A program made the translations under genes and the position numbers. The notes under the pieces were generated by a model. That model did no database searches, was not told the origin of the DNA, and saw only the letters and a list, made by a program, of their open reading frames with translations. Shown here piece by piece: positions 49,201 through 54,680 of a DNA stretch of 64,000 nucleotides; the stretch's first letter is position 1; the number at the start of each line of letters is the position of its first letter. The DNA is from Saturnia japonica (lineage: Eukaryota > Arthropoda > Insecta > Lepidoptera > Saturniidae), in the NCBI GenBank assembly GCA_033032175.1, contig CM065311.1, forward strand, positions 8,301,190 to 8,365,189. The letters are read 5' to 3'.

Positions 49201-51330
49201 AAGAGACAAACACATACATCTATCTATAGGATTTAGCCTGCGAGAGTGAGATAGAATGAATAAGTATACACGGTTAATGCTTTTCACGACTATGTTTGTC
49301 ATCGCAGTTTGACGACCAGACTTGATACGTACTGTTATATGTAGAGCGAGTGGTCGATAGTTCGAGTTCCGCTGATTTAGGATATTTAAAAAGCGATTTT
49401 AAAGAATATATTTTTATGTTTAATTAAAGAATTTATGTAGGTACGCTCGTCAGAAGTTATACTTTTTGGCGTAACAAAACACAAATAACTCCAAAAATGT
49501 TATCACCCAAAATGAATTCACATATTTATGATTGATGGCTAACTTCATCATGTCGCACTTGCGTCACATAAAGCGCGCGCAGCTTACAATTTTACCCTCT
49601 AAAACGCGTTAAAACAATTATAACTTAAAATAATTGCGCGTAACAGAAGCGAAACTTCTTAAAAAGGGAGACACGAATAACTTAAACTGTGTATTACACA
49701 TGTACGTATACCTGCTTTGTCCTCTCTCATATAACAAAATGTACATAAACGTGACGCACCCTTGAAATTTCACTATCAATTCTAGTTCAATTATTGAATC
49801 ACTACCGTAAAAGTATCATTAAAAAAACTTTTATTAAATATATACATAGTTGTAACATATAAAGCAAGAAAACCTGTCATTGCCGTAAACGTTTAAGTAG
49901 ACGACCTTGACTTTTAACTACCTACATGTTTCACTATACAATGATGGTAATTACCATTTCACAGAATTATTTTATTAAATGACCTTCATCTTTGTTTCCA
50001 GGTACATAAAGCCATCGAGGCCGGCATTGCCCGTGCAAACAAACATGCTATATCGAACGCGCAGAAAGTGCAAAAGTTTTCCATATTACCTAAAGACTTT
50101 TCTGTTCATACTGGAGAATTAGGTTGGTTTATTATTATTATAATATACTTAGTAAGAAAATTTGTTCCCTTTGTTATCGTGGTGTGAAAAAACTTATGTC
50201 GTTACTCTATCCAAAATTCGCCTCCTGTTTTGATTAAAGGGTTGGTATTGCTGGGTGGTAGGATACGACAATTGTGTTCAACTACTGTGTGGAAGCTGCG
50301 ATTCCACTAGGCTTTGCCTGCTACAAGTGTAATACCGGCCATATTAGCGCTCTTAAGCGTGTTGAGTTCCGGGATTAGCTGGTGTATATTCAGTAATCAA
50401 ATGGGACGGTAGGATCTGTACTGGATTGGGTGTCGATCACTCATACCCATGGTGATAAACCCATCACAGTGAGTCTCTTTTGGTTTGTTACTTTACGGGA
50501 TCCAGTCGGTGTTGGTGTATAGCCAGCTAGCAAGAAGCTTGCCGATCTTGGAGTAGTCGCCTGTTTTTAAATTTTTCTGTGTTTGCCATAAGGTACAATA
50601 CCATCACTTTAACTATAAAAACAAATCTCATCAGATTTTAAGTGACAATGTAGCCAAAGGTGATATAAGTAACACGCTAAGTCAAGAGTAATCTACTTGA
50701 AGAGACTGTTATTGTAATGGTTATGTTTAGTTATAAAACTTTTTATTGTGTTTGCAATATAAGCGTAATTTTTACGAATATCTACTGAAATTTCAGTCTG
50801 TTACGGTTTACTATTGACAAAAAAAAATTCAATTTGCCACAATCTCGACTGATTATAAGTGACGTTGTTGTGACCCAAGATGGTGAACACGCTAAGCTTA
50901 GTGGGAGGAGTGGCTCTCAAGTGCAGCTGCCGAAACACACAATTTGGCGACAGATTTTCAACTTGACGGTGGTAGCTAGCCATTAGAAAATTGCCGAATC
51001 ACCATGCATCGCAATTTTATTTAATTAATTGGATTTATCGCAATTTTTTCCTTTCACCGAAAACTCGCCCTCATTCTAGGAATTCAAGCCTATGTCGATC
51101 GACGCGGTGTCCGTATACACCACCACTGCGCAATTAATATTAATAAATTAATTATAATTAATTTTCTTATTTTTTGACTAGCAAAGGTTTCCTAACGAGA
51201 AAATTCATTTTTTCAGTCTTAGTTATATAATAAAAATTTTATAAACCTTTCAGGACCAACCCTCAAAATCAAGAGAAACGTAGTCTACGAGAAATACAAA
51301 GACATTATTGAAGACTTTTACAAAGAATAA
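13212..51330 (+). CDS. bgm: Bubblegum-type long/very-long-chain acyl-CoA synthetase (15 exons joined)
   Basis: The protein activates fatty acids to acyl-CoA with ATP (acyl-adenylate, then thioester), at the ER or peroxisome in this family. Joining 13212-13271, 29668-29764, 35246-35450, 35902-36036, 38472-38673, 39297-39398, 42117-42266, 42819-42928, 43252-43392, 44979-45197, 46644-46878, 48617-48757, 48982-49107, 50002-50122 and 51254-51330 gives 706 residues. Every intron is GT-AG and the phases match. Key motifs are [17 protein letters not shown] (ATP P-loop, 267-283), FGMSEAAG (458-465), GWLHSGD (529-535), [18 protein letters not shown] (548-565) and GPTLKIKR (682-689, C-terminal catalytic Lys region). 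Length and [18 protein letters not shown] place it in ACSBG rather than other ACSL families. An in-frame TAA at 13,137 supports the chosen start. Ortholog (bgm) versus paralog within the insect ACSBG group is not settled. Confidence 0.93.
13272..14293 (+). other. Start of bgm intron 1, including a GC-richer patch
   Basis: Intron 1 spans 13,272-29,667. 13,435-13,565 is clearly richer in G+C and CpG than its surroundings (GGTCGCGAAATAGGGC, GTTGTCTCGGTCGC). It could be an alternative promoter or an enhancer. The remainder is AT-rich without recognisable features. Confidence 0.4.
14294..14946 (-). mobile_element. Helitron-like element, family A (near complete)
   Basis: Read on the - strand, the element begins TC after A (ATCTATACTAATATAATAAA). 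It ends in a short hairpin (ACGG...CCGT) followed by AGGGCACAACTAG and then T. A|TC...CTAG|T termini with a 3' hairpin define non-autonomous Helitrons. It has no coding capacity. Fragments of the same family lie in the 5' intergenic region. Confidence 0.7.
14947..15764. other. Intron 1, AT-rich
   Basis: I recognise no gene or element end in this stretch. TATATA runs occur near 15,650-15,690. Confidence 0.4.
15765..16601 (+). mobile_element. Helitron-like element, family C
   Basis: It opens A|TCTATACTTATAATAAAAG and closes with GAAGTCGCGGGCACAGCTAG|T. The same 0.85-kb family occurs inverted at 40,019-40,898, where the terminal hairpin CCCGCG...CGCGGG is intact. Both copies are non-coding. Confidence 0.75.
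16602..16922. other. Short intron 1 spacer between two Helitrons
   Basis: This AT-rich spacer lies between family C and family B elements. Nothing is recognisable in it. Confidence 0.3.
16923..17931 (+). mobile_element. Helitron-like element, family B, split by a MITE
   Basis: It begins A|TCTATACAAATAAATAAAATT and follows the family B order (GTCTGTTTGTAATGTCAAAA, CCATAAGAGATAT). It is interrupted at 17,265-17,809 and then resumes AATGTACTAAATAATTGTAG up to CCGGGAGC. The 3' hairpin end is missing, so it is 3'-truncated. Confidence 0.7.
17265..17809. mobile_element. 545-bp MITE nested in a Helitron
   Basis: The terminal inverted repeats of about 32 bp are almost identical (ATTTCCATTTCTTTATTTTC...GATGACAG at both ends). 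TATA sits on each side (17,261-17,264 and 17,810-17,813). Removing the element and one TATA restores the family B sequence seen at 38,200-38,225 and 48,225-48,245. No transposase is present. The superfamily is uncertain; a TA or TATA target fits Tc1/mariner-like or related elements. Confidence 0.75.
17932..20865. other. Intron 1 interior
   Basis: It is mostly AT-rich sequence. A possible isolated Helitron 3' end occurs at about 18,173 (CTAGCTGTGCCCTCGG). At 20,770-20,840 there is a phrase common in lepidopteran repeats (CAACAAGCATGC...TTACCGTAGCTTATGGACGC). No coding region is recognised. Confidence 0.4.
20870..21530 (+). repeat. Repeat family R1, copy C (uninterrupted)
   Basis: This copy runs collinear with copy B (1,690-3,415) but lacks the LTR element. 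At the equivalent site it reads TTATTCTTATCACAGG with a single CTTAT. It thus records the pre-insertion state. It is non-coding. Confidence 0.65.
21770..21885 (-). mobile_element. Helitron family B fragment
   Basis: A short match to the family B interior (ATGTCTATCTCCTAAGG...TTTTTATCTTCAACATAA). Both ends are missing. Confidence 0.3.
22150..22395 (-). repeat. tRNA-derived SINE, best-preserved copy
   Basis: Read on the - strand it starts with TAGTCTAGTGGTCC (pol III A-box region) and GGTTCGATTCCTAGG (B box, at 22,341-22,356). The body continues through GTGCCCGATTGATGGCAATA to CTAACCCTTCGGG near 22,180. Head plus unrelated body is the standard SINE design. Related copies lie at 7,107 and, deleted, at 1,103. 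It sits in a repeat block shared with 1,060-1,280. Confidence 0.75.
22735..23012. repeat. Foldback element with a 91-bp near-perfect palindrome
   Basis: Arms 22,918-22,947 and 22,979-23,008 are reverse complements in 29 of 30 positions (core GGGAGAAAAGTAGGACATTC). The 31-base GC-rich loop can itself pair CCGCG with CGCGG. Upstream, 22,735-22,900 has related CGGGAGAAAAGTACC and TCCCGG words. The class is unknown. Confidence 0.65.
23013..23677. other. Intron 1, AT-rich
   Basis: I see no gene or recognisable element between the palindrome and the Helitron end at 23,678. Confidence 0.35.
23864..23955 (-). mobile_element. Ultrashort poly(A)-tailed SINE-like element, copy 3
   Basis: It is inverted. 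A T run (23,865-23,876) corresponds to the A tail, and the body ends CTTCACCGGACTTGG. A 9-bp duplication, ATTTCCGCC, flanks it (23,855-23,863 and 23,956-23,964). The body agrees closely with copy 1, including GCCGCAGCGGC and GGGGCCC. Confidence 0.75.
24730..25450 (-). mobile_element. 5'-truncated LINE inserted in the Helitron
   Basis: On the - strand the insert ends in a short ATC repeat (ATCATCATCATCAC), a usual RTE/CR1-like tail. An approximate 8-bp duplication, (C/T)ATGCCGT, flanks it (24,722-24,729 and 25,451-25,458). The homologous site at about 41,635 lacks the insert. It carries the ORF2 C-terminus described next. Confidence 0.65.
24781..25269 (-). pseudogene. LINE ORF2 C-terminal fragment with C2H2 finger
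   Basis: Two adjoining frames read [43 protein letters not shown] and then, after a shift at about 25,060, [14 protein letters not shown] and [21 protein letters not shown]. These are the conserved tail of insect non-LTR polymerases. The terminal Cys-Cys-His-His finger is preserved. Reverse transcriptase and endonuclease domains are absent. Confidence 0.7.
25821..27547. other. Intron 1, AT-rich
   Basis: No supported gene. Short open frames at about 26,009-26,215 and 27,116-27,535 have random composition and no family resemblance. Confidence 0.4.
27548..27880 (-). mobile_element. Helitron-like element, family A-related
   Basis: The left edge CTAGCTGTGCCCCACGGGTTGACTC is the inverted 3' end. 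The right edge near 27,880 reads, inverted, TACTAGTAATATTATAAAG, the family 5' text. The interior differs from the other copies, as often seen in Helitron families. Confidence 0.55.
27881..28756. other. Intron 1, AT-rich
   Basis: Nothing recognisable was found in this stretch. Confidence 0.35.
28757..29524 (-). pseudogene. Truncated Tc1/mariner-superfamily transposase
   Basis: The 5' end at 29,524 reads CAGGATGGGCCAGAAAGGCC next to TA, like the terminus of this transposon group. The protein starts at about 29,415 with [20 protein letters not shown] (N-terminal helix-turn-helix) and has [12 protein letters not shown] followed by a stop. After one frameshift it continues through [19 protein letters not shown] to [21 protein letters not shown] (first catalytic Asp) and [12 protein letters not shown]. 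The sequence then becomes unrelated, so the rest of the catalytic core and the other terminus are gone. Confidence 0.75.
29668..29764 (+). CDS. bgm: bgm coding exon 2
   Basis: It encodes residues 21-52 plus one base ([10 protein letters not shown]...KYLDG). The acceptor is TTTCAG and the donor GTAATT; it ends in phase 1. The polar N-terminal region is variable in this family. Confidence 0.88.
29765..31470 (+). other. First part of bgm intron 2
   Basis: It is AT-rich. 30,923-30,949 matches the first third of the SINE-like element (CCAAGCCCGGTGAAACTG). 31,346-31,393 matches its end including an A tail. They are separated by about 396 unrelated bases, so this is an interrupted or extended fourth copy. 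No gene is seen. Confidence 0.4.
31471..32785 (-). mobile_element. Mariner transposon, inactive, 1.3 kb
   Basis: The left end CTCTGTCAAAAAAATACCGG and the inverted right end TTCAGTCAAAAAAGTATCGG form terminal inverted repeats beside TA. The interior is a decayed transposase on the - strand. The length is normal for mariner. Confidence 0.85.
31530..32585 (-). pseudogene. Mariner transposase relic
   Basis: From the 5' side the pieces read [31 protein letters not shown], then [46 protein letters not shown] (first Asp) and [16 protein letters not shown], then LPEGQTVNK. The catalytic HHDNAP motif is HHENAP, an Asp-to-Glu change, while [12 protein letters not shown] keeps the third Asp. Several frameshifts separate the pieces. 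The family normally makes about 345 residues in one frame. Confidence 0.82.
32790..34340. other. Middle of bgm intron 2
   Basis: It is AT-rich. At about 33,655-33,745 a dispersed repeat phrase (TGCCTGATGGTAAACACAG...) also seen near 47,690 explains the 75-codon open frame there. Nothing else is recognised. Confidence 0.4.
34341..34864 (-). mobile_element. Helitron-like element, family B (complete)
   Basis: Inverted relative to 37,884-38,401. On the - strand it starts A|TCTATACAATTAATAAAATT and ends CGTGAGCGAAGCCACGGGCACAGCTAG|T. About 525 bp, non-coding. Confidence 0.78.
35246..35450 (+). CDS. bgm: bgm coding exon 3
   Basis: It encodes residues 53-120 plus two bases: the start of the AMP-binding fold ([20 protein letters not shown], then KWHKITYK). 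The acceptor is TTACAG and the donor GTAATT; phases match the neighbours. Confidence 0.93.
35451..35901 (+). other. bgm intron 3
   Basis: AT-rich with no recognisable insert. The acceptor is ATTTCAG. Confidence 0.6.
35902..36036 (+). CDS. bgm: bgm coding exon 4
   Basis: It encodes residues 121-166 ([18 protein letters not shown], then [22 protein letters not shown]), a typical acyl-CoA synthetase N-domain segment. The donor splits Gly-166 (GG|GTAATT). Confidence 0.94.
36425..36605 (-). repeat. Dispersed repeat, inverted pair of 9,843-9,990
   Basis: It shares the ACTACGCTA / GAAGCTAAAC block, TCCTGCATACCC and AAAATCGCG with the copy upstream of bgm. A tRNA-B-box-like GGTCGCGGGTTCAATCC follows at about 36,645, without a matching A box. 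Confidence 0.45.
36606..37318. other. bgm intron 4, middle
   Basis: AT-rich. The open frame at 36,855-37,064 has no recognisable resemblance. Nothing supported. Confidence 0.35.
37319..37596 (+). mobile_element. Helitron-like element, family A, tandem unit 1
   Basis: It begins A|TCTAGTTAAACCAATATTATAAAG and ends in the hairpin CACGG...CCGTG followed by GGGCACAGCTAG|T. 278 bp, non-coding. It is directly followed by unit 2. Confidence 0.75.
37597..37872 (+). mobile_element. Helitron-like element, family A, tandem unit 2
   Basis: About 276 bp, closely similar to unit 1 along its whole length (GAAAGATTTGGTTTTTTGTT; ending GTGAAACCGTGGGGCACAGC). It starts immediately at the CTAG end of unit 1. 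Confidence 0.75.
37884..38401 (+). mobile_element. Helitron-like element, family B, tandem unit 3
   Basis: A complete family B copy: A|TCTATACAATTAATAAAATT to GCGAAGCCACGGGCACAGCTAG|T. It begins 11 bases after unit 2 and ends 70 bases before bgm exon 5. Confidence 0.8.
38472..38673 (+). CDS. bgm: bgm coding exon 5
   Basis: It encodes residues 166-233 ([20 protein letters not shown], then [14 protein letters not shown] and AIVQWEGP). The first base completes Gly-166; the donor is GTAAGT after Ser-233. GIYTTNS is a strong ACSBG signature. The splice acceptor sits only 70 bases from a Helitron end. Confidence 0.95.
38674..39296 (+). other. bgm intron 5
   Basis: No inserted element is recognised. 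The acceptor is TTTTCAG. Confidence 0.5.
39297..39398 (+). CDS. bgm: bgm coding exon 6
   Basis: It encodes residues 234-267 ([20 protein letters not shown]...NECCTLVYT). It ends with the YT that opens the ATP-binding P-loop, completed by exon 7. Confidence 0.94.
39399..40018 (+). other. bgm intron 6, first part
   Basis: AT-rich with no supported element. The 68-codon open frame at 39,585 lies in the intron and has no family resemblance. Confidence 0.4.
40019..40898 (-). mobile_element. Helitron-like element, family C, inverted copy
   Basis: On the - strand it starts A|TCTATATGTATAATAAAAGA and ends with the perfect hairpin CCCGCG/CGCGGG followed by CACAGCTAG. It corresponds to 15,765-16,601. 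The open frame at 40,505-40,753 is incidental. Confidence 0.75.
40935..41800 (+). mobile_element. Helitron-like element, family D, 3'-truncated
   Basis: It begins A|TCCATACTAATAATAATAAT...TATAAATGCGAAAG and is collinear with the - strand of 25,820-24,400. It lacks the LINE found there but has its own 306-bp insert at 41,261-41,566. Similarity to the partner fades after about 41,800, before any 3' hairpin. Confidence 0.55.
41261..41566. mobile_element. 306-bp insertion, possible solo LTR
   Basis: Comparison with 25,500-25,530 shows an insert flanked by TTATAG on both sides (41,255-41,260 and 41,567-41,572). It contains an AATAAA-like word and no coding sequence. A solo LTR or a short non-autonomous element would fit. 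The ends are not the usual TG...CA, so the class is open. Confidence 0.4.
42117..42266 (+). CDS. bgm: bgm coding exon 7 (P-loop)
   Basis: It encodes residues 268-317: [16 protein letters not shown] (phosphate-binding loop, Lys-275), then [15 protein letters not shown]. The acceptor is TTATAG and the donor GTAAGC, phase 0. Confidence 0.96.
42819..42928 (+). CDS. bgm: bgm coding exon 8
   Basis: It encodes residues 318-353 plus two bases ([20 protein letters not shown], then [12 protein letters not shown]). The donor GTAAGT splits Arg-354. Confidence 0.94.
43252..43392 (+). CDS. bgm: bgm coding exon 9
   Basis: It encodes residues 354-400 plus two bases ([20 protein letters not shown]...HTARING). 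PRVWEKM is conserved across acyl-CoA synthetases. The donor is GTAAAT. Confidence 0.95.
43393..44978 (+). other. bgm intron 9
   Basis: 1.6 kb, AT-rich. A short direct repeat of CTTATAGTATAGGTAC occurs near 44,420-44,455. The overlapping small frames at 43,543-43,906 show no homology I recognise. Confidence 0.4.
44979..45197 (+). CDS. bgm: bgm coding exon 10
   Basis: It encodes residues 401-473 plus two bases, including [15 protein letters not shown] and [11 protein letters not shown] (adenine-binding motif, 455-465). The donor GTGGGT is weaker than the others. An alternative GTATTC three bases on would break the phase with exon 11, so 45,197 is preferred. Confidence 0.93.
45276..46229. mobile_element. 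TIR element with GAGGAGACGGGG / GGGGAGACCGGG ends
   Basis: It is flanked by TA and about 954 bp long. The ends are imperfect inverted repeats, and internal words GAAAGTAAC and GGTCGAAAGTAACACCG recur in both orientations. It has no transposase. It belongs to the same style as 11,239-12,166. Confidence 0.55.
46644..46878 (+). CDS. bgm: bgm coding exon 11
   Basis: It encodes residues 474-552: [20 protein letters not shown], then [12 protein letters not shown] (ATP-ribose-binding Asp-535) and YITGRIK (hinge). The acceptor is TTTCAG; it ends in phase 0 at GTAAGA. Confidence 0.96.
47080..47465 (+). pseudogene. Strongly decayed LINE ORF2 tail in bgm intron 11
   Basis: Patchy frames read [10 protein letters not shown], then EYTRGN and similar words, matching the ...MRMLRWMCGVTR...RNEYIRGS... 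tail of an insect non-LTR retrotransposon with many stops and shifts. The following 47,465-47,900 holds a dispersed repeat phrase (CCTGACGGTAAGCGCAG) but no gene. Confidence 0.5.
47908..48419 (+). mobile_element. Helitron-like element, family B
   Basis: It runs A|TCTATATAATTAATAAAATT to GCGAAGCTACAGGCACAGCTAC. The final G of CTAG has become C. Otherwise it is collinear with 37,884-38,401. Confidence 0.75.
48617..48757 (+). CDS. bgm: bgm coding exon 12
   Basis: It encodes residues 553-599: [20 protein letters not shown], then [20 protein letters not shown]. This opens the C-terminal domain. The acceptor is TTTTAG and the donor GTGTGA. Confidence 0.95.
48982..49107 (+). CDS. bgm: bgm coding exon 13
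   Basis: It encodes residues 600-641 ([20 protein letters not shown], then [17 protein letters not shown]). This is an ACSBG-specific insert in the C-terminal domain. The donor is GTATGT. Confidence 0.94.
49108..50001 (+). other. bgm intron 13
   Basis: Nothing strongly supported. At about 49,335-49,375 an isolated tRNA-B-box-like GATAGTTCGAGTTCC may be a SINE remnant. The acceptor is TTTCCAG. Confidence 0.4.
50002..50122 (+). CDS. bgm: bgm coding exon 14
   Basis: It encodes residues 642-681 plus one base ([20 protein letters not shown], then [16 protein letters not shown]). The donor GTTGGT is atypical at +3 to +4 but gives the correct phase into GPTLKIKR. Confidence 0.93.
50123..51253 (+). 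other. bgm intron 14 with a GC-richer unexplained block
   Basis: 50,200-50,590 is richer in G+C than the surrounding intron and non-repetitive within the window, without an open frame over 60 codons. 50,870-51,130 also looks like older repeat material. The acceptor is CTTTCAG. Confidence 0.4.
51254..51330 (+). CDS. bgm: bgm coding exon 15 (C-terminus)
   Basis: It encodes residues 682-706 and the stop: [20 protein letters not shown]...KE then TAA. It contains the conserved Lys-bearing C-terminal motif. There is no peroxisomal SKL-type end. Confidence 0.95.
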
Positions 51331-51502
51331 CTATTGGCGTAAGTTCAGCTTTTACGGAATTCGGTAGCTTTTAAGTAATTTATTACAATATTTTGTAATT
51401 GCTCAACTAGGGTTTAGCGAGAAATTAATGTGATTGGTGGTATTTACCTACATTGCGAAATGGTGTAAATAGATTTTATTTTTGTTACAAAAAATATACA
51501 TA

Positions 51503-51508
51503 AATAAA
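51503..51508 (+). terminator. bgm: bgm poly(A) signal
   Basis: The first canonical AATAAA after the bgm stop is here, giving a 3' UTR of about 0.2 kb. A T-rich stretch follows at 51,520-51,535. Confidence 0.6.
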
Positions 51509-51509
51509 T

Positions 51510-54130
51510 TTTATTAAACGATTTGTTTTATTTTTACTAAGTATCTATTTATATAAAAATTTATTGTTTTATATACTTTTTCCCTAGTGCTGCATCCTTT
51601 AATAAAACTGAGATTGGAATGTTTTGTATATCTGAAGGAACATACTTATAAAGCGCACATGTGAGAGATCTAATGTATACACAAAAGAACATAAATAACA
51701 ACGGTATCTATCGTTATAAAATTGTATACTAAATTTTTCAAATTAAAAACATCGATTCCCTAATTTAATTAACCTCAAGAGAGAAGGAAGGGTGGATTTT
51801 GGTCTGTCTATTCTGGGCTTTCCGGCGCATTTGGTAACTAGAAAGCCAGATATGTTTTCACCAATTTGACCGAGTGCTAAAAATCGACGTTTTCAAATTT
51901 ATTACAATGACAAGGTAACGTGAATGTAAAAACTCGTACAAGAATTACAATTACTCAATTAAAGTCGAATTATACTATTCTATACGTCAGAATCACAAGA
52001 TTTTTGCTAGGATATTAAAAATAATAATTGAGCAACGTGACTAAAATTTATTAATTATGGTTTCAAATACTATAACTATACATAATATAAACGATAATAC
52101 AATTACATTCATAACATTAAAATATAATCTAATAATACTAAAAACCATTACATTCTAAGAGAAATACATAATATAAAAGTGATATGGTAACAAATTGATT
52201 GGTTTTGATTTTTTTTTTTAATGTATAGAACATACTAATGCGCAGAAACATCACAATTTAATATAGTTAAAGTAATATAGTTTTGAGAAATTAATACATT
52301 GCAATAATGCGTTTGAAAATAAAACCATCAGTAACTAATATTCACAATCATTACATAGTTATAGTTATTAATGAGTAATTTAGACGACAGTGGCTGATGT
52401 TGATGTATTTTATTAACGAATTCAATATTTTTAGCAGAAATAGGCTTGACGACAGTAAGAAAAAACCTGATAAGAGATTGTTTTATACGATCGGTCTTAA
52501 TTTAAAAATGTTGAAAGTGAAACTAATTCTTTAATTTATTTAATGTTTTCAAGAAATAAATAAGTAAAAATATTCTTGGTCGCGTGACATAAAACACCAA
52601 TCAAAGCGCATGACGTAATCGTTCGGCGTCATTCGAAACACTTGAAACTCTATTATTCTGATTGCCTTGAAAGACGTGACGTCATTCAAGAGATTTGACA
52701 GTTTGGAACGTTTTGGTAGAAAAATTTAAAGTGGTTTATAAAAATCCAACATGCATTGTGTAAATTATCGTTTCTAGGCACAATAAAAACAGTCAACTAA
52801 GCCTATTGTCGCATAACAGTTTAAATACTAGAGTTCAAAATAATATAGAAGAAAATTATAAATCTATGTCCTAAATCTATATAATATAATAAAAGGCAAT
52901 GTCGAGACTGCCACATTATTGCCCAGCCGAAAGTTCAAAGTACTAATGACAGAAATTCGAAATTTGGGGAAAGTATTAATTTTATAATATATTGTAAGCA
53001 TCGTTTTGGAAGGGATTTATTTTAAATTCAACTTTTCCAGAGAATGAAAGAGGTTGGAAGTTTATAGTGGAAATAATATTTTTTAGGTCAGCTTTATTTG
53101 AAACTTGGTATCAATGCCCTTCGGTACAATTAACGAAGTATATATTTCAGCGTTTTTCAAAATTTTACTTCTAAAAGTGTGAAAGGCAATGTTTGGGAAA
53201 TAATATTTCTACACCAGATTGCTTTCGAGCGACCTGTTCAGAAAGTCAGTACCAAAAGCAATCTACTGATGTTAGCACCAGACAGTATAATCACCCACGT
53301 AAGTATACAAAGAAGTAATTCTAACTTTCTGCCGTCTTTTTTGCAGCTTTGTTCGCATAAACTAATTACACTGTATTTTTTATTTATTTATACATGAACA
53401 AATAGAAGACATAAAACATATAAATTCAATTACTATAAATTCTGTACAAATCTTATAGTCTATGCGAGCAAAGCCGCGGTGGAAAGTAGTTTATATATAT
53501 CGCCATAAAGTATTTGATAGTAACCAGCCATGGAAGACATGAAATACATTACTTAATATCATTATATACTTCAGATGTTGTAAGAAGTATACGAAAACCA
53601 AGACTCGTTCAACTTATCACAGTACGATCTACGCAGTTCATTATTGTACCATAATAACAATGGCAATACTGCGTTATTTGAACTCGTGGGGTGAATTGAT
53701 ATTCACAAATGTCAAACTTGAAAATAATGTTGCCACAATACTTTTTCTAGTGTAGCCCGTTTATTTTACGTTGCGATTATTTGAACCACAAAATTTCAAA
53801 TTGAATGTTTTTCTTTATTAATCGAATGATTTTGTATTAATCAACGTAACTACCATCATATTTAGCATATTATCATAAATACCAATAATGAACTATTACA
53901 TAATTCAAGCAACCAAAAAAGTGTACATGGCAAACTACAAAAAACCTACGAGAACGAATCCTCGATTGACCTATGACAACCCTGCTTTTGTTTACTTCAA
54001 TCGGCCTTCAGCTTTAGTCTTGAAACTTAAAAAAAAACAACAAAAGGAATAATATTTCTTACGGTTTTTACAGTTAGTTTAGTTTGCTGGACATTGTTAT
54101 TATTTAAATACAACTAGCAACACAAAAAAT
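51510..54130. other. Intergenic spacer between the convergent genes
   Basis: AT-rich DNA without a recognised gene. Near 53,465-53,490, GCAAAGCCGCGGTGGAAAGTAG resembles a worn Helitron 3' end. The 72-codon frame at 53,179 has no resemblance I recognise. Confidence 0.45.
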
Positions 54131-54135
54131 GTAGT

Positions 54136-54141
54136 TTTATT
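54136..54141 (-). terminator. Patj: Candidate Patj poly(A) signal
   Basis: AATAAA on the - strand lies about 400 bases after the Patj stop. A variant ATTAAA lies closer, at 54,440-54,445. Either would give a short 3' UTR. Confidence 0.35.
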
Positions 54142-54533
54142 CTATAGAATTAAAAAGCGTACTAGTTAGTGTAAGCGCACGAGAAGGCTTTACGATGGTA
54201 CGATCAGGTGGGGCAACCCTTTTTGTGTTGTCTGTACATATTTCAACGGGGCGCTGGGATAACTAAAGATGACCTGTGTAAACTATTCTTTGCTATAAAA
54301 CCGGCTGGAAAAAACCTTGGAATAAAAATTTTATCGCTCGACTCATAATTCTTTAGAACAGTCGTTTAGTCTAGCTTTGAGTAACGAATGAAAAGGCGCT
54401 GTCTGGTATTGTAACATCTAGATAAACATCTAAAGATATTTTAATATCAAGTGTAATAAAATATATTGGAATGTATATTGTAGCTACCGCTTCGATCGCA
54501 TATGGTCTTGATGAATGTTGTGTTATGGCGGGA

Positions 54534-54680
54534 TCAATGCGCTGTAGGCGGGGCGGTCTGCGGAAGCGGGGGTGGTGCGTCTGAGAGCGGTAGCGGCTTG
54601 GCAACGCCTATACGCACGACTCCTCTCGGCGCACCCTTCAGAGCGGCTACCGCTTGCTCTAAGCTCGCGTCTTCCAAGTT
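54534..54680 (-). CDS. Patj: Patj last exon
   Basis: NLEDASLEQAVAALKGAPRG, then VVRIGVAKPLPLSDAPPPLP and a short tail ending in TAH and TGA. It completes the last PDZ (beta-strand and helix) and adds a tail of about 17 residues, short and Pro-rich. The acceptor is ATTGCAG. Confidence 0.93.
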   Translation of the reverse strand, partial: NLEDASLEQAVAALKGAPRGVVRIGVAKPLPLSDAPPPLPQTAPPTAH

